A stretch of 64,000 nucleotides of DNA from Hyalella azteca (GCF_000764305.2 NW_025931927.1:128122-192121), one strand, 5' to 3'. Counted from the first letter of the stretch, positions 1 through 12,480 are shown. Translations and numbers: made by a program. Notes: generated from the sequence alone by a model not told the origin.

Positions 1-199
1 GGCGGGTGCCAGGTGGCAACCGTGGCATAGCTGCCAGTTGCCACAGTCACGTCAGCCAGTATTATTATCAACTATCAACTTCAAAACTGAAATATTTTGT
101 GTTTAGTTAGCACAGAAAATTTGCAGAGGTCATTATAATTATATGACAGTCGACAGGTTAATAAACTGTTTTGTTACCACTTGTTCAAATTAGTAGGTA

Positions 200-1139
200 C
201 CGTAAAATGGGGTAACTTTGTCCACTTTTTTATTTCGAAACAATGCCATTTTTTTACTAGATAAGGTAAACTAAAATTGAAACATGCAAAATACAGGTCT
301 ATACTCTAGCTTTACTCACCATAAATTGCTGGCTCCTGCCTCTCATAGTTTTGATGTAGTTTCAAAAAAAGGGATGTTCTTTGTTAACCCAGCTCTTGGG
401 GTTTCTTTGACCGGGTGGTAAAACCAATTTTACTTTTTGGTAAAATAACTCCAAATAACTTCAAGTTGTGGTGCATTGTAGTAGAACTATTCTAGTTACA
501 TATGCCAAAGACAGATTTTAGGAAAGTGTCATAGTTTGCAAATGGGGGGCGCAGCCCCCCAATGGGCAAAATGTGACCACCTAATGGCAGCCGTGACGGG
601 GGTAACATTGACCAGTTTGGAAATTAAGTTGAATTTTGAAATTACCATATATAAGACTCTGTAGAATCTGAAACATAAAGAAAAAACATTAATAGGTGTA
701 TCAAACATAAAATATGTTATATAGGTGCCTATGGTAATTTTAACTTAATTTCCAAGCCGGTCAATGTTACCCCATCCCCATTTGCAAACTATGACACTTT
801 TCTAAAATTTGTCTTTTGCATATGTAACTAGAAGAGTTCTACTACAATGCATCAAAACCTGGAGCTATTTTACCAAAAAATAAAAAAATTGAAGGGGGTA
901 CTCCGACAGGCTTTAAATAATAGCTCTTTTTCATGGGTCACATTATTAATTTTTTAACCTATTAGATATGCAAACTTTTCAAATCTTCCTTTTGTGTTAT
1001 GTAGCCTCAGTATTAGGCTTTGATGGCCATTGACAAAATTTTTCTATGTCAAATCGTTTTTGAGTTTTGGGGGTTTTTGTTAAAAAAAACGAAAAGTGGT
1101 CAAAGTTACCCCGCCGGTCAAAGTAACCCCATTTTACGG
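200..1139. mobile_element. Fold-back element with long inverted arms and TA target duplication
   Basis: The left end (CCGTAAAATGGGGTAAC, from 200) is the reverse complement of the right end (ending at 1139). The outer dinucleotides TA at 198-199 and TA at 1140-1141 look like a target-site duplication. The complementarity continues inwards for hundreds of bases: the block around 478-545 pairs with about 775-845, and the block around 600-660 pairs with about 720-775. No transposase reading frame is visible, so this is a non-autonomous fold-back or large MITE-like element. A TA duplication is typical of Tc1/mariner-type mobilisation, but that assignment is inference. Confidence 0.75.
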
Positions 1140-1141
1140 TA

Positions 1142-3457
1142 CATCGTTTCTATTGGTGGCTACTGGCTACCTAGTACAGAGTACAGACTACTGAGACGAG
1201 AGCCTGACGACTTAATAATAAAGTTAGGAGTAGGAGCTAACCTCAGCAGCCATTTGGCCTAACCCTTCGCAGTTCGCACGCAGGAATGTATTCTACATTA
1301 TTATCTGTTTAATTTCCCAAACCTTGAGTTTATATTTATGAAATTATGAGCAGTTCAAGAATATGGCACTGGCAGCAAAAAATTGTCAAAGAACAACACA
1401 TACCGTATGGCGTAGACAACAGCAGCACAGCTTTGGCAGTCAAAATGCGATTAGCACTGTTCCTCCCAGTCCCAGTATGCCAGTCTCCCACAATACTAAC
1501 TCACACCGGTGCACCGCACGACAGCAGAGTGAGCACTGAGCAGAGTCAGCAGACTGCACAAGGCACTGGGCCAGTGTTGCCAGTGCCAGCTTTTTTCTTC
1601 TCTAGAATACCAGATTGCCGAGCTCAAATACCAGAAATTCTATTGTTCAAAAACAGACTAATACCTCCAAATTTAATGAAAATATTCAGAATAATGAAAA
1701 TATTCGTCAGAAACGTTGGATGGAAAAAGAAAAAAAAAATTATCTTATGTACTGTGCATTTTTCTGACTTGACGATAATTAGCCAAATTGAACCCGCTTT
1801 ATTTGTTCCCTCTATTTGGAACATTTTGTTACTTTTCTTTTCCTGTGTTTGATTACATTGACACTTTTACCTTTTTATATCACAGTGTGGCAGTTCTTCC
1901 CCCTTGCTCAACATGACAGGTCATCCTCCTTTTGCTTATTTTCGTAGAAGCTTGCACATTGCATTTATCTAACATTTCGGGTTTGATCACTTGTTGCGGC
2001 TGAGCAGATAGCTTTTGGTCCGAATAAGGGGCTCAGTACCTTATTTGAAATTTTATTTCGTTGCTTGTTTTTCACATAGGTGACGCGTGATAACACTCGC
2101 TCCACGGATGCATTGGAGACAGGTCAAAGAAGACAAGTGACGCAGTAGGCAGCCAGTTCTATGAATGGATGATGATTTTCAAGATCAGTGGAATATTGAG
2201 TGGCACCCCAGAATTCAAGTGGCACTCCAATAAGTGGCACTCTGGAATTCAAAACCACCAAACAAAAATTGTGGAACTTGCTTCGCAGATCGAGATCAGT
2301 TCGACAACCTCACTCGTCCTAGGCCATATCATCACTGATCAGTAAATTACAGTAATCAATCAAGGATCTTCACCCTCGTACTTATAGTGCACTAAGCACC
2401 TTTGTTAAATGTTAACAATTAGATTGGGGTTATTTTATCAAGCGGTAAACTTATGGTTCCATAAATGGCGGGAAACCTCTAGTCGCGCCGGTCTGAAGGT
2501 AATCTATATAATCCACGCCTACGCTGGAGGAAATTCAAACTTCAAATGTGGAACTTGATGCAGTAATTTGACAGTAAGTCAGAAAATACCAGATTGATTT
2601 GGGCAAATATACCAGATCTAAAATATTCATTCCCGACACCTTCTGAAAATACCAGATTTGTGAAATCTGGTATAGAAATATACCATCTGGAAACGCTGCA
2701 CTAGGCCACTAGCCAGTAGCTACTCGACAGTCGACACTGAAATGAAGTTTAATGAACCGAATTTTTCATTCACGCTAGAGCAGCCGGCCCAGACCTAACT
2801 CACTGATACGGAATAAAATTCTGACAAAAATAACACCAAATACTTCTATTGGCAATGCCCCTGTAATAAAATGCATGGTCTGAATTGTTAAGTAATGTTA
2901 CTCTACTACCGTAGACTACTTGTAAACGCTGAGTTGAAGAGGCCTACCTTACCATACCAACCCATACGTACTGCAATAAACAGGTGCACATGCAATGAGC
3001 GTTGCCCGAGGGTTTGAGTTCGCTCAATTTTTGGATGAAAAGGTGAAAAAGAGACTTCGTGTGCGTAATTTCCTGCATAATAAAGATGATAGTGGGGTTT
3101 AGATGGTAATGTATTTTGAAGACGGTACAACACACTGATGCACTGCCTGTCTGAGCTACCAATTTGAAACCGTTACCTAGGTAGGTAGTTAGATGATCTG
3201 TCGAAACCTTTTTAATCTTTCAAGCTTTTCTGTTTCGATGTCGGTACTAATGAACAACAGTATTCATGACATATCACGTCAATCATTATGAATATTGGAA
3301 AAAAGCTTGCGCATTACTTGTCTCTTACAAGCCACTTACACAAAATTATTTCATTTATAATTCATTGATTGTGAAATTAAATGGAACAAAACAATTTTCA
3401 AGGTCGTGGTGAGGTTAGCAAGCGTTACTCACTGCGATTTTACTCACATGTTCACAG
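1142..3457. other. Non-coding stretch, no gene recognised
   Basis: Open frames here (for example about 1346-1852) show no domain, no convincing splice context and low-complexity composition. A degenerate direct repeat based on 'ataccagat' is visible around 2585-2690. I see no RNA gene or promoter that I can support. Confidence 0.6.
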
Positions 3458-3526
3458 GAAGTAATGAAGCCTATGATTGGCTGAGAGAGAAATTACCCAC
3501 TTCCCAAGCTCCGCCCCCTAAGCCAG
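3458..3526 (+). CDS. Candidate coding exon, proline-rich (phase 1 to phase 1)
   Basis: The acceptor 'ttcacag' precedes 3458 and the donor 'ccag|gtgacg' follows 3526. The 69 bp read without a stop in one phase-1/phase-1 frame as a SNEAYDWLREKL segment followed by a QAPPPKP segment. The PPPKP core recurs in gene A at 42.1 kb (PVPPPKP) and 51.6 kb (PVPPPKP). This suggests an upstream or alternative exon of the same gene, and phase 1 would join directly to the microexon at 20383 or the exon at 42078. It cannot join the exon at 17469 in frame. The open frame continues downstream past the donor, so a chance ORF is the alternative. Confidence 0.4.
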
Positions 3527-5649
3527 GTGACGCGTGGCCGGCCAGGTTCGAGGTGCTGCGAGCCTGTGGGTCGCATGCGGGACCTCCACTGTCAGTTGCG
3601 GTTGAGTCGTGTTACTGTGCAGTGTACGCCGGACATGCAGGCGCATTTCTCGTGGTTCTTTTAGTAGCGAAAAATACAAATGGAAGTAATTTGCTAATTA
3701 ATAATGTGATCAGTGTCAGGCTACAGGGGCATCCATTTCCTTCTCATCTGTTGTGCCAAGGCAAATTTTCGATGAAGTTTACTGCAGGTAATCATTTAAA
3801 TAAAATTATTTTGTTATAGAATAATAGTCAAAGCAATTACTACACCTATGGTAGAGCTGTCAAGTATCGATGGTATATTATATTAATAATTGATTTAATG
3901 GCAATCATTTTTCCTCTCTTCTATCACTTACATCTTCCTCAGTTTATAGAACGAATTCCAGCATGTCAGACAGTATGTACATTGCTTCAAGTTTCCGGAT
4001 TACTATCAAATCAATCGCAAATCTTTCGGGTGTCTGCCACTAGATTAATATTTATAGAATTCTCAAAATTCCATCATTAATGGTGACAGTGCTTATCAAG
4101 TAATAACAAAGCGGACAGAACATATATGATTTGGAAAAAAAGTTATCTTGATGCAATCATAAAACTGTATTCAGTACAAATCGTGGACGCAAAAATTTCC
4201 TGTACTGAACCTTATTTCGTTGGTTGCTCAAGAGTCGTATAGTCTTTAATGTTGAGCAAAGTAAGAAAGAAGCCAAAGTTGATGGTTAACGTTAAGTTTG
4301 AGGTTAAAATTCTCCGAAACTGATTAAAATAATGTGCTACATTGCGTCGAAACAAAATGACTACTGAACAGTCTAAAATGAATGATATGCATTACGATAA
4401 CTTATTTTTATACATTCAGTCCATGTTTTGCTATTGCTATTGCTAACGCGTTCGCGCTATATTTTTTGTAAGGTGAACCGTTTATACAACGCTAAAATAA
4501 CGATAAAATCTGTTTAAAGTCATTTGTATATATCTGTCATTAAAAACTTTTTGTTAATTTTGGATATTAATATTAGTGATCTTAATACTTGCATTTACAG
4601 AGGGTATTATAGAAATATATGGCTGTAGTATACGCCTGTTATATTTAGATGCTCTTTAATTTTTTTCATTATTAATTATTGTATAAATTTTCCATTAATA
4701 TAAAAATATTTGCTGTAGTTTACATGAGATAGGATAGCCTCAGCATACGCATTCGATCGCGCTGCAAAGCCCGATTATTCACCGCAAAAATGTTCATCAT
4801 CATAAACTCCGTTTTAGCGATCATCTATAAACCCATTTTCAAATGAAAGTTTAGCGCAGTGAACAAATATACGCAACGCCTGCATATCAATTTTGCGCGT
4901 ATGACAATTAATTTGTAAGTAATGAATTAAGGAGAGGCGGAGTGGACTGATCTGGTGGCGCGAAATTTATAATATCTTCCCAATAAACAATAAACTGATA
5001 CATATTCACGATCAGTTTACGATACTGTTCGCGGTTTCTTTCCCTTGTCGCAAGTGAAAAATTCGGGCCGTACTATCAAAAAAAGTTATTAGTTACGAAC
5101 TCCGTCAGTCAATCACTGACTGCTTCTAAAGTTAAACTCACCAATCACAGACGAGAACTCGGCCGTTAATTGTACTTAATCTAAATTAGACTGCTACTTG
5201 TTTTTTAAGCGAGTTTAATATTACGGTTTAATGTTTTTAAGCGAGTTTGATATTACATTCACATTCATCGTAGGACTCGCGATCAACGTAACTCTGTTTA
5301 GGGCTACAATCCTCGGCTCAGTCGCGTGGGAAGCGACCACGATGACAGGTGGCAGCGAATAGTGCTACCTTATGGCAAACTATAGCCGGACAAGCGCCTA
5401 CATTGGCTGTACCAGCGCTTACATTGGCCGCACCATCGCCGTATCATCGCTATACTAACGCCGCACCAGCGCCGTACCATCACTACTAGTGCCAGCGTTT
5501 ATTATCTTTACCGCATCAGCGTATTCAATATTGCACAGCTTTTGCGATCTAAGCGGGCACTTTGCATGACAGACTCCTTGGCAGGTAGATTCTTAAAAAT
5601 TGCACTGCTGGTTACATGGAAGGTGGCTTCTTTAAAAGGCACAGACTGC
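3527..5649. other. AT-rich non-coding stretch
   Basis: No exon-like segment with paired splice sites is recognised. Around 5390-5530 there is a degenerate repeat of 'gccgtaccatcgc'-like units (short GC-richer blocks 'caccagcgccgtaccatc'). Nothing else is supported. Confidence 0.5.
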
Positions 5650-6075
5650 TCCATAGTCGGCCCATTCTTAAATATGGTTTGCTTGCTCCATGGAGGGTGA
5701 TTTGGCTAGATGGCACAGCCTACTCCATAGTGTGCTCATTCTTGAAGATTGTTGCTAACTCCGTGGAGGGTGATTTGGCTAGATGGCACAGTCTGCTCCA
5801 TAGTGGGCTCATTCTTGAAGATTGTTGCTTACTCCATGGAGGTGACTTGGCTAGATGGCACAGCCTGCTCCATAGTGTGCTCATTCTTGAAGATTGTTGC
5901 TAACTCCATGGAGGGTGATTTGGCTAGATGGCACAGTCTGCTCCATAGTGGGCTCATTCTTGAAGATTGTTGCTTACTCCATGGAGGTGACTTGGCTAGA
6001 TGGCACAGCCTGCTCCATAGTGGGCTCATTCTTGAAGATTGTTTGCTTACTGCCTTACTCCATGGAGGTGACTTC
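5650..6075. repeat. Minisatellite, about 73-bp unit with 146-bp higher-order period
   Basis: Tandem copies carry 'ctccatggagg...ttggctagatggcacag...ctccatagtg...gctcattcttgaagattgttgct'. Units alternate between two variants (gggtgatttgg...tctgctcc and gtgacttgg...cctgctcc), giving a dimeric higher-order period. Open frames of 60-120 codons on both strands here are only translations of the repeat. Confidence 0.85.
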
Positions 6076-6787
6076 GTTCAGGTTAATTGGAACGCTTGTT
6101 CAGGCGAGGGATCATAAATTAGATGCTCGTAGAGAGTGTCGTTGTTGAGTGTTTAAGACGGTATTGTTTCAGTTTAATACAAAATTATTGTTCTTGTTTA
6201 TTATAATATTATTCTTTTACATATTATAATTTTTTTCATTTATATGGTCACAATGAAGTTATTGACGTGACATAGGGTTATCCTTACAAACAATTATGGT
6301 GTTTCCGTCGACATTAAAGTTGAATGAAAAAATTCTTCGTTCGTTTTGTAAATTTTTTTTGTTCTGGCGTCGATAAAAAAATCACAATGATTTTCGTCCT
6401 CAAAATTTTCCTGATTTCACAATCGCCGCAATTGAATGTTTTTGATTCTAAAAAATTTTTATATTTTTTTTCTCGTTTGCTGCTTGGACATTTTCGAAAA
6501 TTTCGTTTACTGTGTTATCTTAAATTTTTTTTAACAATATTCTGTTGCTGTCATTGAGATCCTAAAGGAAGGGTTTCACTTCGCAGGGACGTGTTTAGAG
6601 TGTAGGACAGCCCCGGGGCACTCCTTCAACAACAAGACGTGCATGGCAATAATAAATATTTTTGCTTTAACTCGACCGTCGGGCCAAAACTTAGACAAGC
6701 TCTGCTGTGTTTTTCTGGCGTATGAGATGCGGCTTAACATCCTGTTCTCAGTGCCGTCAAATGACGTGCACTCAAAAGTTTTAAGTA

Positions 6788-6970
6788 CACTCAGAGAAAT
6801 GAGTGAGACTTTGTCCGAATAGAGATGCACTTTTTTGCTTTGTGTACTTGGGTCATCCTGACCCAATTTATCCCGAAAAAATGGCGTATAGGTGCTACGT
6901 CATTTTTGTGCTTGTGTTGTTGGTCAGGAAGTGCTTCGCTTTTAGGACAATGCGACAATATATCTGAGTG
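6788..6970. mobile_element. M1 short inverted-repeat element, full length
   Basis: It starts CACTCAGAGAAATGAGTGAG and ends ATCTGAGTG. Internally it has the palindromic 'tgggtcatcctgaccca' motif and a 'ggacaat' block near the right end. It is about 180 bp with no coding capacity. This is the reference copy for a family (called M1 here) present more than a dozen times in the window. Confidence 0.75.
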
Positions 6971-7718
6971 TTTGGAAAAGATAGAGCGTGTGAAGAGAAG
7001 AACTTCTGAAAATATGAAGCGTGTGAAGCAAGCTTCTTCTTGTTAGAGAAGCTGTCCGCTTCACGGGTCACACAGGTGCCATATATAGTCACAGGTCACA
7101 GTTCACGCAACGTCAGGAACTGTGAGCAGCTTCTCGAGTTTGGTACATTAATGTGTTGGGAACTGTAGAGCAGTTAATGAGGTCTAAAAAGAGGTATTTA
7201 AATTAAGGGTGTGAACTTGTTGTTATTTGTTTGCTGAAGGATTGTATTGAGAAGTTATATTGAAGAATTAATTATTCGATTGTAGTTGGATTGTATTAAA
7301 ATTTAAATGAACATGTAGTGATAGTTTTGCGGAATTGTATTGAATATATTAGTGATTGTACTGAGGTCTGGTATTGTATTAATGATGTCGTTCGTATGCT
7401 GAGGGATTGTTTTGAAATGATTGTAAGTAATAACAGACTAGATAAAGTGACGTATTTGTTTAGACACGAAGAGCCCATCACTCTACGGTTCTAGCACAAG
7501 TCCAGTCGCTATTTATTTCAAGTCAGCCTTGAAAAAATATTTTCAATAGGCCAATTTTTAAATCTCACTTCAATCTGTGAACGAGTCACGAAAATGACAA
7601 GAATTGGTGTTAGGTAAAACTCGTCCAATTTCGTCAGCGCCGGCACTATTACAGTATTCGATGTAAATATAGTATAAGTTGTTATGTATCGTCAGTCTGC
7701 TTATATCGTAAGTTCACA

Positions 7719-7928
7719 AGGAATTTAAAAGCGAAGTAAACGTCAATAAAATTCACCATATCAATATTGAAAACGTTCCGGAGTCCAGCTCCATCATCAG
7801 TTCGACAATCTAAAAAAAAATCCTACCATTTTTAGATTGTCGAGCTGATGATGGAGCTAGTATCCGAAATGTTTTCAATATCATTATGGTGAATTTGCTT
7901 GGCGTTTTCTTTGCTTTTAAATTCCTTT
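7719..7928. mobile_element. M3 fold-back element, diverged copy
   Basis: Inverted arms (about 7719-7815 and 7831-7928) around a short A/T-rich loop contain 'attcaccatat', 'gaaaacgtt' and 'ccagctccatcatcag' against their reverse complements. The same sequence forms the perfect palindrome at 33716-34043. The arms here have many mismatches, as expected of an older copy. Confidence 0.7.
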
Positions 7929-8065
7929 AGTATAAGAACTGATCGTAGTTAAATTTTTTGGGGATTTTATTAAAGAAATTATTCGTTTGTTGATAGTTGA
8001 TATCGAATGTATGGGAAGTGAGTGTATTGAGTGATCGTAGTAAAGATATAATCACTAATTGCTGA

Positions 8066-8310
8066 ATTGTAGGGATAATAGGTGTATTTTCCCTATCATT
8101 AGTATGGTAGGGATAATAGGTGTATTTTCCCTATCATTAGTATGGTAGGGAAAATAGGTATATTTTCCCTGCCATTAGTAGGGTAGGGGAAATAGGTGTA
8201 TTTGCCCTACCATTAGTAGGGTAGGGAAAATAGGTGTATTTTCAATGCCATTAGTATAAGGAAAATAGGTGTATTTTCCCTATCATTAATAGGGTAGGGG
8301 AAACATTTGA
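8066..8310. repeat. Minisatellite of palindromic 'tagggaaaatagg...ccctatcatta' units
   Basis: About six units of roughly 38 bp alternate 'ggtagggataataggtgtatttt' with 'ccctatcattagtat'. Each unit contains TAGGGAAAATA and TATTTTCCCTA, which are inverted relative to each other, so every unit can form a small hairpin. Confidence 0.8.
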
Positions 8311-9176
8311 TCAAGTCATTTATATCTATCATTGACTCATCCATTCCTCTGATCGCAAATGTGTACCTAGACTGATTTTTCAGTGCACGCTTTCTACCTC
8401 CATTGGAACAGTTATTTCCTTTACTGCTTCTAACAATTGCAGGGTCGCGCATCGAGACTGTATTACAATGATTGACAAATAGTAATAATCATTATGGATT
8501 GCGTGCCAATACCATACATGTGGTTAACCGAGTATCTTGATCTGGTCACTTTTGATTAGGCGTTTCTTTCCTGTGGCAGAAATTAAGGTCGCGGTTAAGG
8601 CGGCCATCCAAAGCCCGTAGGTAAATCATCCTGACTCACTTATGATGGGTAGCCGTGCCACAACATCGCTAATTTTCGTGTCTCTCCCACGGGCGGTCGT
8701 GAGGTAGGATGTTGATGTAGGATGTTTTTTCCTCTCGTCTGCGAGGTTTAGGATTGCAGGGCACCGCAGAAACCCGCTTTTTACTTTAAAAATTAGTAGA
8801 TTACCTCATAAGTTCATATTCCAGTGCACGTGCGAGTATATTTGAAACATTAGGTTCAAAATAGGCTGCACTAAAATGAATTTTAAGAAATATTAAAGGC
8901 ATTGATTGAATTCAATTATACACAAGTATTTTCTTTGCAAAAATGACATATATACATTAGGTAAACATTTTTATTTGCACTAACAATTGATGCCGCAATA
9001 TAATAATGGCAAAATGATATAATCTACCATCGTTCACAGGTTTATGACTTCCAGCCTGGGGCTGCATTATCCATTACGGTATACCTGCGGTGATCGGCTA
9101 AGCAGTCACTAGTTGATCAGTTCGGAAACGTCTTGCATTTGATCAATTCAAAACCGTCTTGCATTTGTCAGTTCCA
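8311..9176. other. Non-coding stretch
   Basis: No gene, RNA gene or regulatory site can be supported. The sequence is mixed AT-rich with a moderately GC-rich block at about 8560-8770 that lacks an open frame of interest. Confidence 0.5.
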
Positions 9177-9177
9177 A

Positions 9178-9267
9178 AAATGCTGGTGGAGAGCGTGCTG
9201 GTGGAGAGCGTGCTGGTGGAGAGCGTGCTGGTGGAGAGCGTGCTGGTGGAGAGCGTGCTGGTGGAGG
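9178..9267. repeat. 15-bp minisatellite (ctggtggagagcgtg)n
   Basis: Six near-identical head-to-tail copies of a 15-bp unit. Because the period is a multiple of three it stays open and reads as repeated CWWRA, but there is no sign that it is translated. Confidence 0.9.
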
Positions 9268-9332
9268 TTCACTGGACCAGGAAAGCCTCTGTTCTCAGGT
9301 TGCCGTGAGCAGACCCGAGTCAGCCAACCCAG

Positions 9333-9522
9333 CACTCAAAAAAATGAGTAAAACTTTGTCCAGATAGCGATGCACTTTTTATCCTTGCATTGGTCATCCT
9401 GACCAATTTGGCACGGCTATGGGGCGTATCAGTGCTACGTCCGTTCTCTGCTCGTGTTGTGGGTAAGAATTGTTATTACTTGCATTACTTGTTGTACAAT
9501 GTGAAAAGAATTTTTCTGAGTG
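9333..9522. mobile_element. M1 short inverted-repeat element
   Basis: It runs from CACTCAAAAAAATGAGT to TTTTTCTGAGTG, with 'ggtcatcctgacc' in the centre and 'tcagtgctacgtccg' downstream. It matches the copy at 6788-6970 across its length. Confidence 0.75.
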
Positions 9523-9835
9523 CAAGTAAACGTCTTCCATATCTTAAACTTAATACTGCCTTTCTTAACACCTCTCTGCTCGTATGGAAACTTCATATGC
9601 TCTACTAAATGCCAGCACTGACTGTGAACTGGGTTCTGATGACATAATTTTTCGAGCAGATGCTATATCCTGTTGTTTATTTATATCGTTTCTACAAGAC
9701 TCTACTGAAATTCCATTATAAAATTAGTTCAGGTGCTTTTAAATTGTATTCAGTGTAGGAACCTGACATTTGTGTAATGTATTCACGACGACTTTCGCTT
9801 GTTTTTTATCAAAGCTGAGCAGCGCTACTTTGAAA

Positions 9836-9952
9836 TGTAGCGGCCGCTACCGCTACATGCTCTAAATGTAGCGGGCTACCGCTACAATTGCTTAAATCTA
9901 GCACCGCTACCGCTACTGAAAATGTAGCGGCCGCTACATGTAGCGCGTTACT
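9836..9952. repeat. Palindrome-rich array of GTAGCGG/CCGCTAC
   Basis: Repeated 'gtagcggccgctac' and 'gtagcgg...ccgctac' blocks in both orientations within about 115 bp, GC-rich in an AT-rich setting. Many alternative hairpins are possible. Confidence 0.8.
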
Positions 9953-10224
9953 GCCCACATCTGCTTTTGATAAAGCGTCTCTTAAAAGAAAGAGGCTCGT
10001 GTGAGGTTCGACCGGATCAGAAGTATCGGGTTGACGTACGCTGAGTCGGGCAGGGAGGTCGGCAAGCTTGGTCTCAACCTAGCAGATTACAACCCTTGAT
10101 GGGATCAAATATTTGGGAGATAAACGTTGTATAACGTAAACGAATTCAGGGGATGGATGTGCTGTAACATATACATGGCTTACGATCAAACCAGTACTGG
10201 GCAAATGGTGAAATACTGGTTCAC

Positions 10225-10301
10225 TGGAGCCCAGCAGAGAAGCAGCAGGTGGAGCCCAGCAGAGAAGCAGCAGGTGGAGCCCAGCAGAGAAGCAGCAGGT
10301 G
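10225..10301. repeat. 25-bp minisatellite (gtggagcccagcagagaagcagca-type)
   Basis: Three near-perfect copies stop abruptly at an embedded sequencing adapter (10302-10339). The true array length is therefore unknown. Confidence 0.85.
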
Positions 10302-10339
10302 CTGTCTCTTATACACATCTAGATGTGTATAAGAGACAG
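10302..10339. other. Nextera mate-pair junction adapter (assembly artefact)
   Basis: Exact CTGTCTCTTATACACATCT followed immediately by its reverse complement. This is the 19-bp Tn5 mosaic end in head-to-head arrangement, which is the known circularisation junction of Nextera mate-pair libraries. It separates two unrelated tandem arrays, so the join is probably not genomic. Confidence 0.95.
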
Positions 10340-10925
10340 GTCTAAAGGTTGATGCAGATGAGTCTAAAGGTTGATGCCGATGAGTCTAAAGGTTGATGGC
10401 GATGAGTCTAAAGGTTGATGCCGATGTGTCTAAAGGTTGATGTCGATGTGTCTAAAAGTTGATGCAGATGAATCTAAAGGTTGATGCAGATGCGTCTAAA
10501 GGTTGATGCAGATGATTCTAAAGGTTGATGCAGATGATTCTAAAGGTTGATGCAGATGAATCTAAAGGTTGATGCCGATATGGCTAAAGATTGATGCGAT
10601 ATGTCTTAAGGTTGATGCAGCTGGTCGGTGGATGCTGGTGCATCTGAGAGGAGGATTCAGATGGTCGGTAGATGCCGATGTGTCTAAAGGTTGATGCCGA
10701 TGTGACGAAAGATTGATGCCGATATGTCTTAAGGTTGATGCAGCTGGTCGGTGGATGCCGATGTGCGACTCTAAACGTTGATGCAGCTGATCTGCGGATA
10801 CCGATGCGTCTGAGAGGATGATTCAGATGGTAGGTGGATGCCGAGGTGTCTAAAGGTTGAAGTCGATGTGTCTAATGGTTGAGGCTGATCGGTGGATGTC
10901 GAGGTGTCAGAAAGTTGATGATTGA
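10340..10925. repeat. 21-22-bp minisatellite (tctaaaggttgatgccgatg-type)
   Basis: More than 20 variable copies begin directly after the adapter and decay towards 10.9 kb with inserted 'ggtcggtggatgc' variants. No coding interpretation. Confidence 0.9.
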
Positions 10926-12442
10926 TGCGTGGCTACAAATAATTCAGACCATGGATGCATGGGAGGGTAAGTGGAAGAAGGAAAGAATGCTTTACACATT
11001 TTATTCATATATAGATTTGAGGACATTAGCCAAGTTAATTTAGCATCAAGTTCTTTGGGATAAGAATTGTGACACTAAGTAAATAAATAGACAAATTTAG
11101 TTCTCTGTTGCGTTTGAAACATAAAGCGAATAAATATTCACCTTAGACTTTTTGAATAACGTTAATTCAAATTGAAAATATTCGTCCATACAAAAAAATC
11201 GATTAAATTACAATAATCCAAAGATCTTGAAACGTTGCTTCTAACGCTCGATGCGTTGGAGTTTCTAAAGCGGCAATGCTTGGGGCAACAGTAAATATTT
11301 TAGAAATGTTTTTCAGATCGCAGAAAACTTCAAAAGTATAACGTCACCAATCATGTTTGAGCTTCCGTATTAAAGATCACATGATCTTAACCAAACTGAC
11401 AGAGGTCTTAACGCAGGCACAAGAGGTTGTGGCAGCGGGTCATAGGTCACAATAAGTCTCAACAATTGACGTCAAGTTGTGTTTTGTTTCCGCTCATTTC
11501 CAGAGCACTTAAAGAGCTTGAACTTAACAACCTCCCTCAACCCTATTTACCGTGCCACTTGTACCTTATCATTTGAAGACGCACCTGTAGTATTACAACC
11601 GAACCTGAGTATGGAACCTGAACAACATCGGTACCAAGCGTATCATTAAGATGGTAAGATGAATGAGCGACTCATTCATGACAATGGCTGCATGTTTAAT
11701 TGTAATGCGTGGGTCGGAGTTCTCACAATATTCTGGTCGTATGACATATTGTGTTGTTCTCGCTTGACTGAATACAATTACTATTTGAGCTGCAGCCTCC
11801 AAGGTCGTATAGATAAATAACTTTGTACTTCTTAATATTACCTTTAGGCGAAATTATCATTTACCCAAGACTTGTTAAAAAACTTGACAGAAGATAATTT
11901 TATTTATGGTAGATACGTTTTTTCTTAGTGAAATATTGATGGCGGAATTATTATGATGTGATGTAACATCTGTAATTATGTTTACTGAAGTTTAAAATAA
12001 GTAGCCATGAAGACACACAAAGAATTTGATGTACACAGAGTCTTCATAATTTTGTTAAGACTTGCTCGTCTCAACAATCTTTTAATGTAACATGATTAAT
12101 ACTCCATCATTTGTTCCTCAATCCGGCGGATAATGCCAAAGGACGACTGATAGATCCTTCATTTTTTTTTGTGAGAATTATAGATGGATACATAGAATGA
12201 AAATTATTCTTCTCCTTCCCAAATAGTTTATTTCTACATCACAATACCGGGATACTTAAGATGAACTCCTTCCCCTGGTTCCATAGAAATAGTAACTGGG
12301 GATGCACAAGTGACATTCCTTCCCCTGTCCCAATACTGAGGTTGGGATGGGGACTAAATAAGCATGGGTAACTCCCCTGTTCTTGGTTTTGGTTGTGGGA
12401 TCGCCGACATCCCCAGCGTGGGAGTCTCTGGTCTGGTACAGC
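10926..12442. other. Non-coding stretch
   Basis: AT-rich with no recognisable exon, RNA gene or promoter. The antisense frame near 11593-11802 has no domain signature. Confidence 0.5.
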
Positions 12443-12480
12443 GCGCGCTTCCTGTGCCTTTTGGATCACAGGAAGCGCGC
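12443..12480. repeat. GC-rich hairpin, 14-bp perfect stem
   Basis: The stem GCGCGCTTCCTGTG (12443-12456) pairs perfectly with 12467-12480 around a 10-nt loop. It could be an element end or a cruciform-prone site. No function is inferred. Confidence 0.7.

Noticed and set aside
5616..6148. Overlapping 60-120 codon frames on both strands
   Set aside because: Repeat translations of the 73-bp array.
10079..10345. Open frames on both strands at the first adapter (one begins MCIRDS)
   Set aside because: These are translations of the adapter and the 25-bp repeat.
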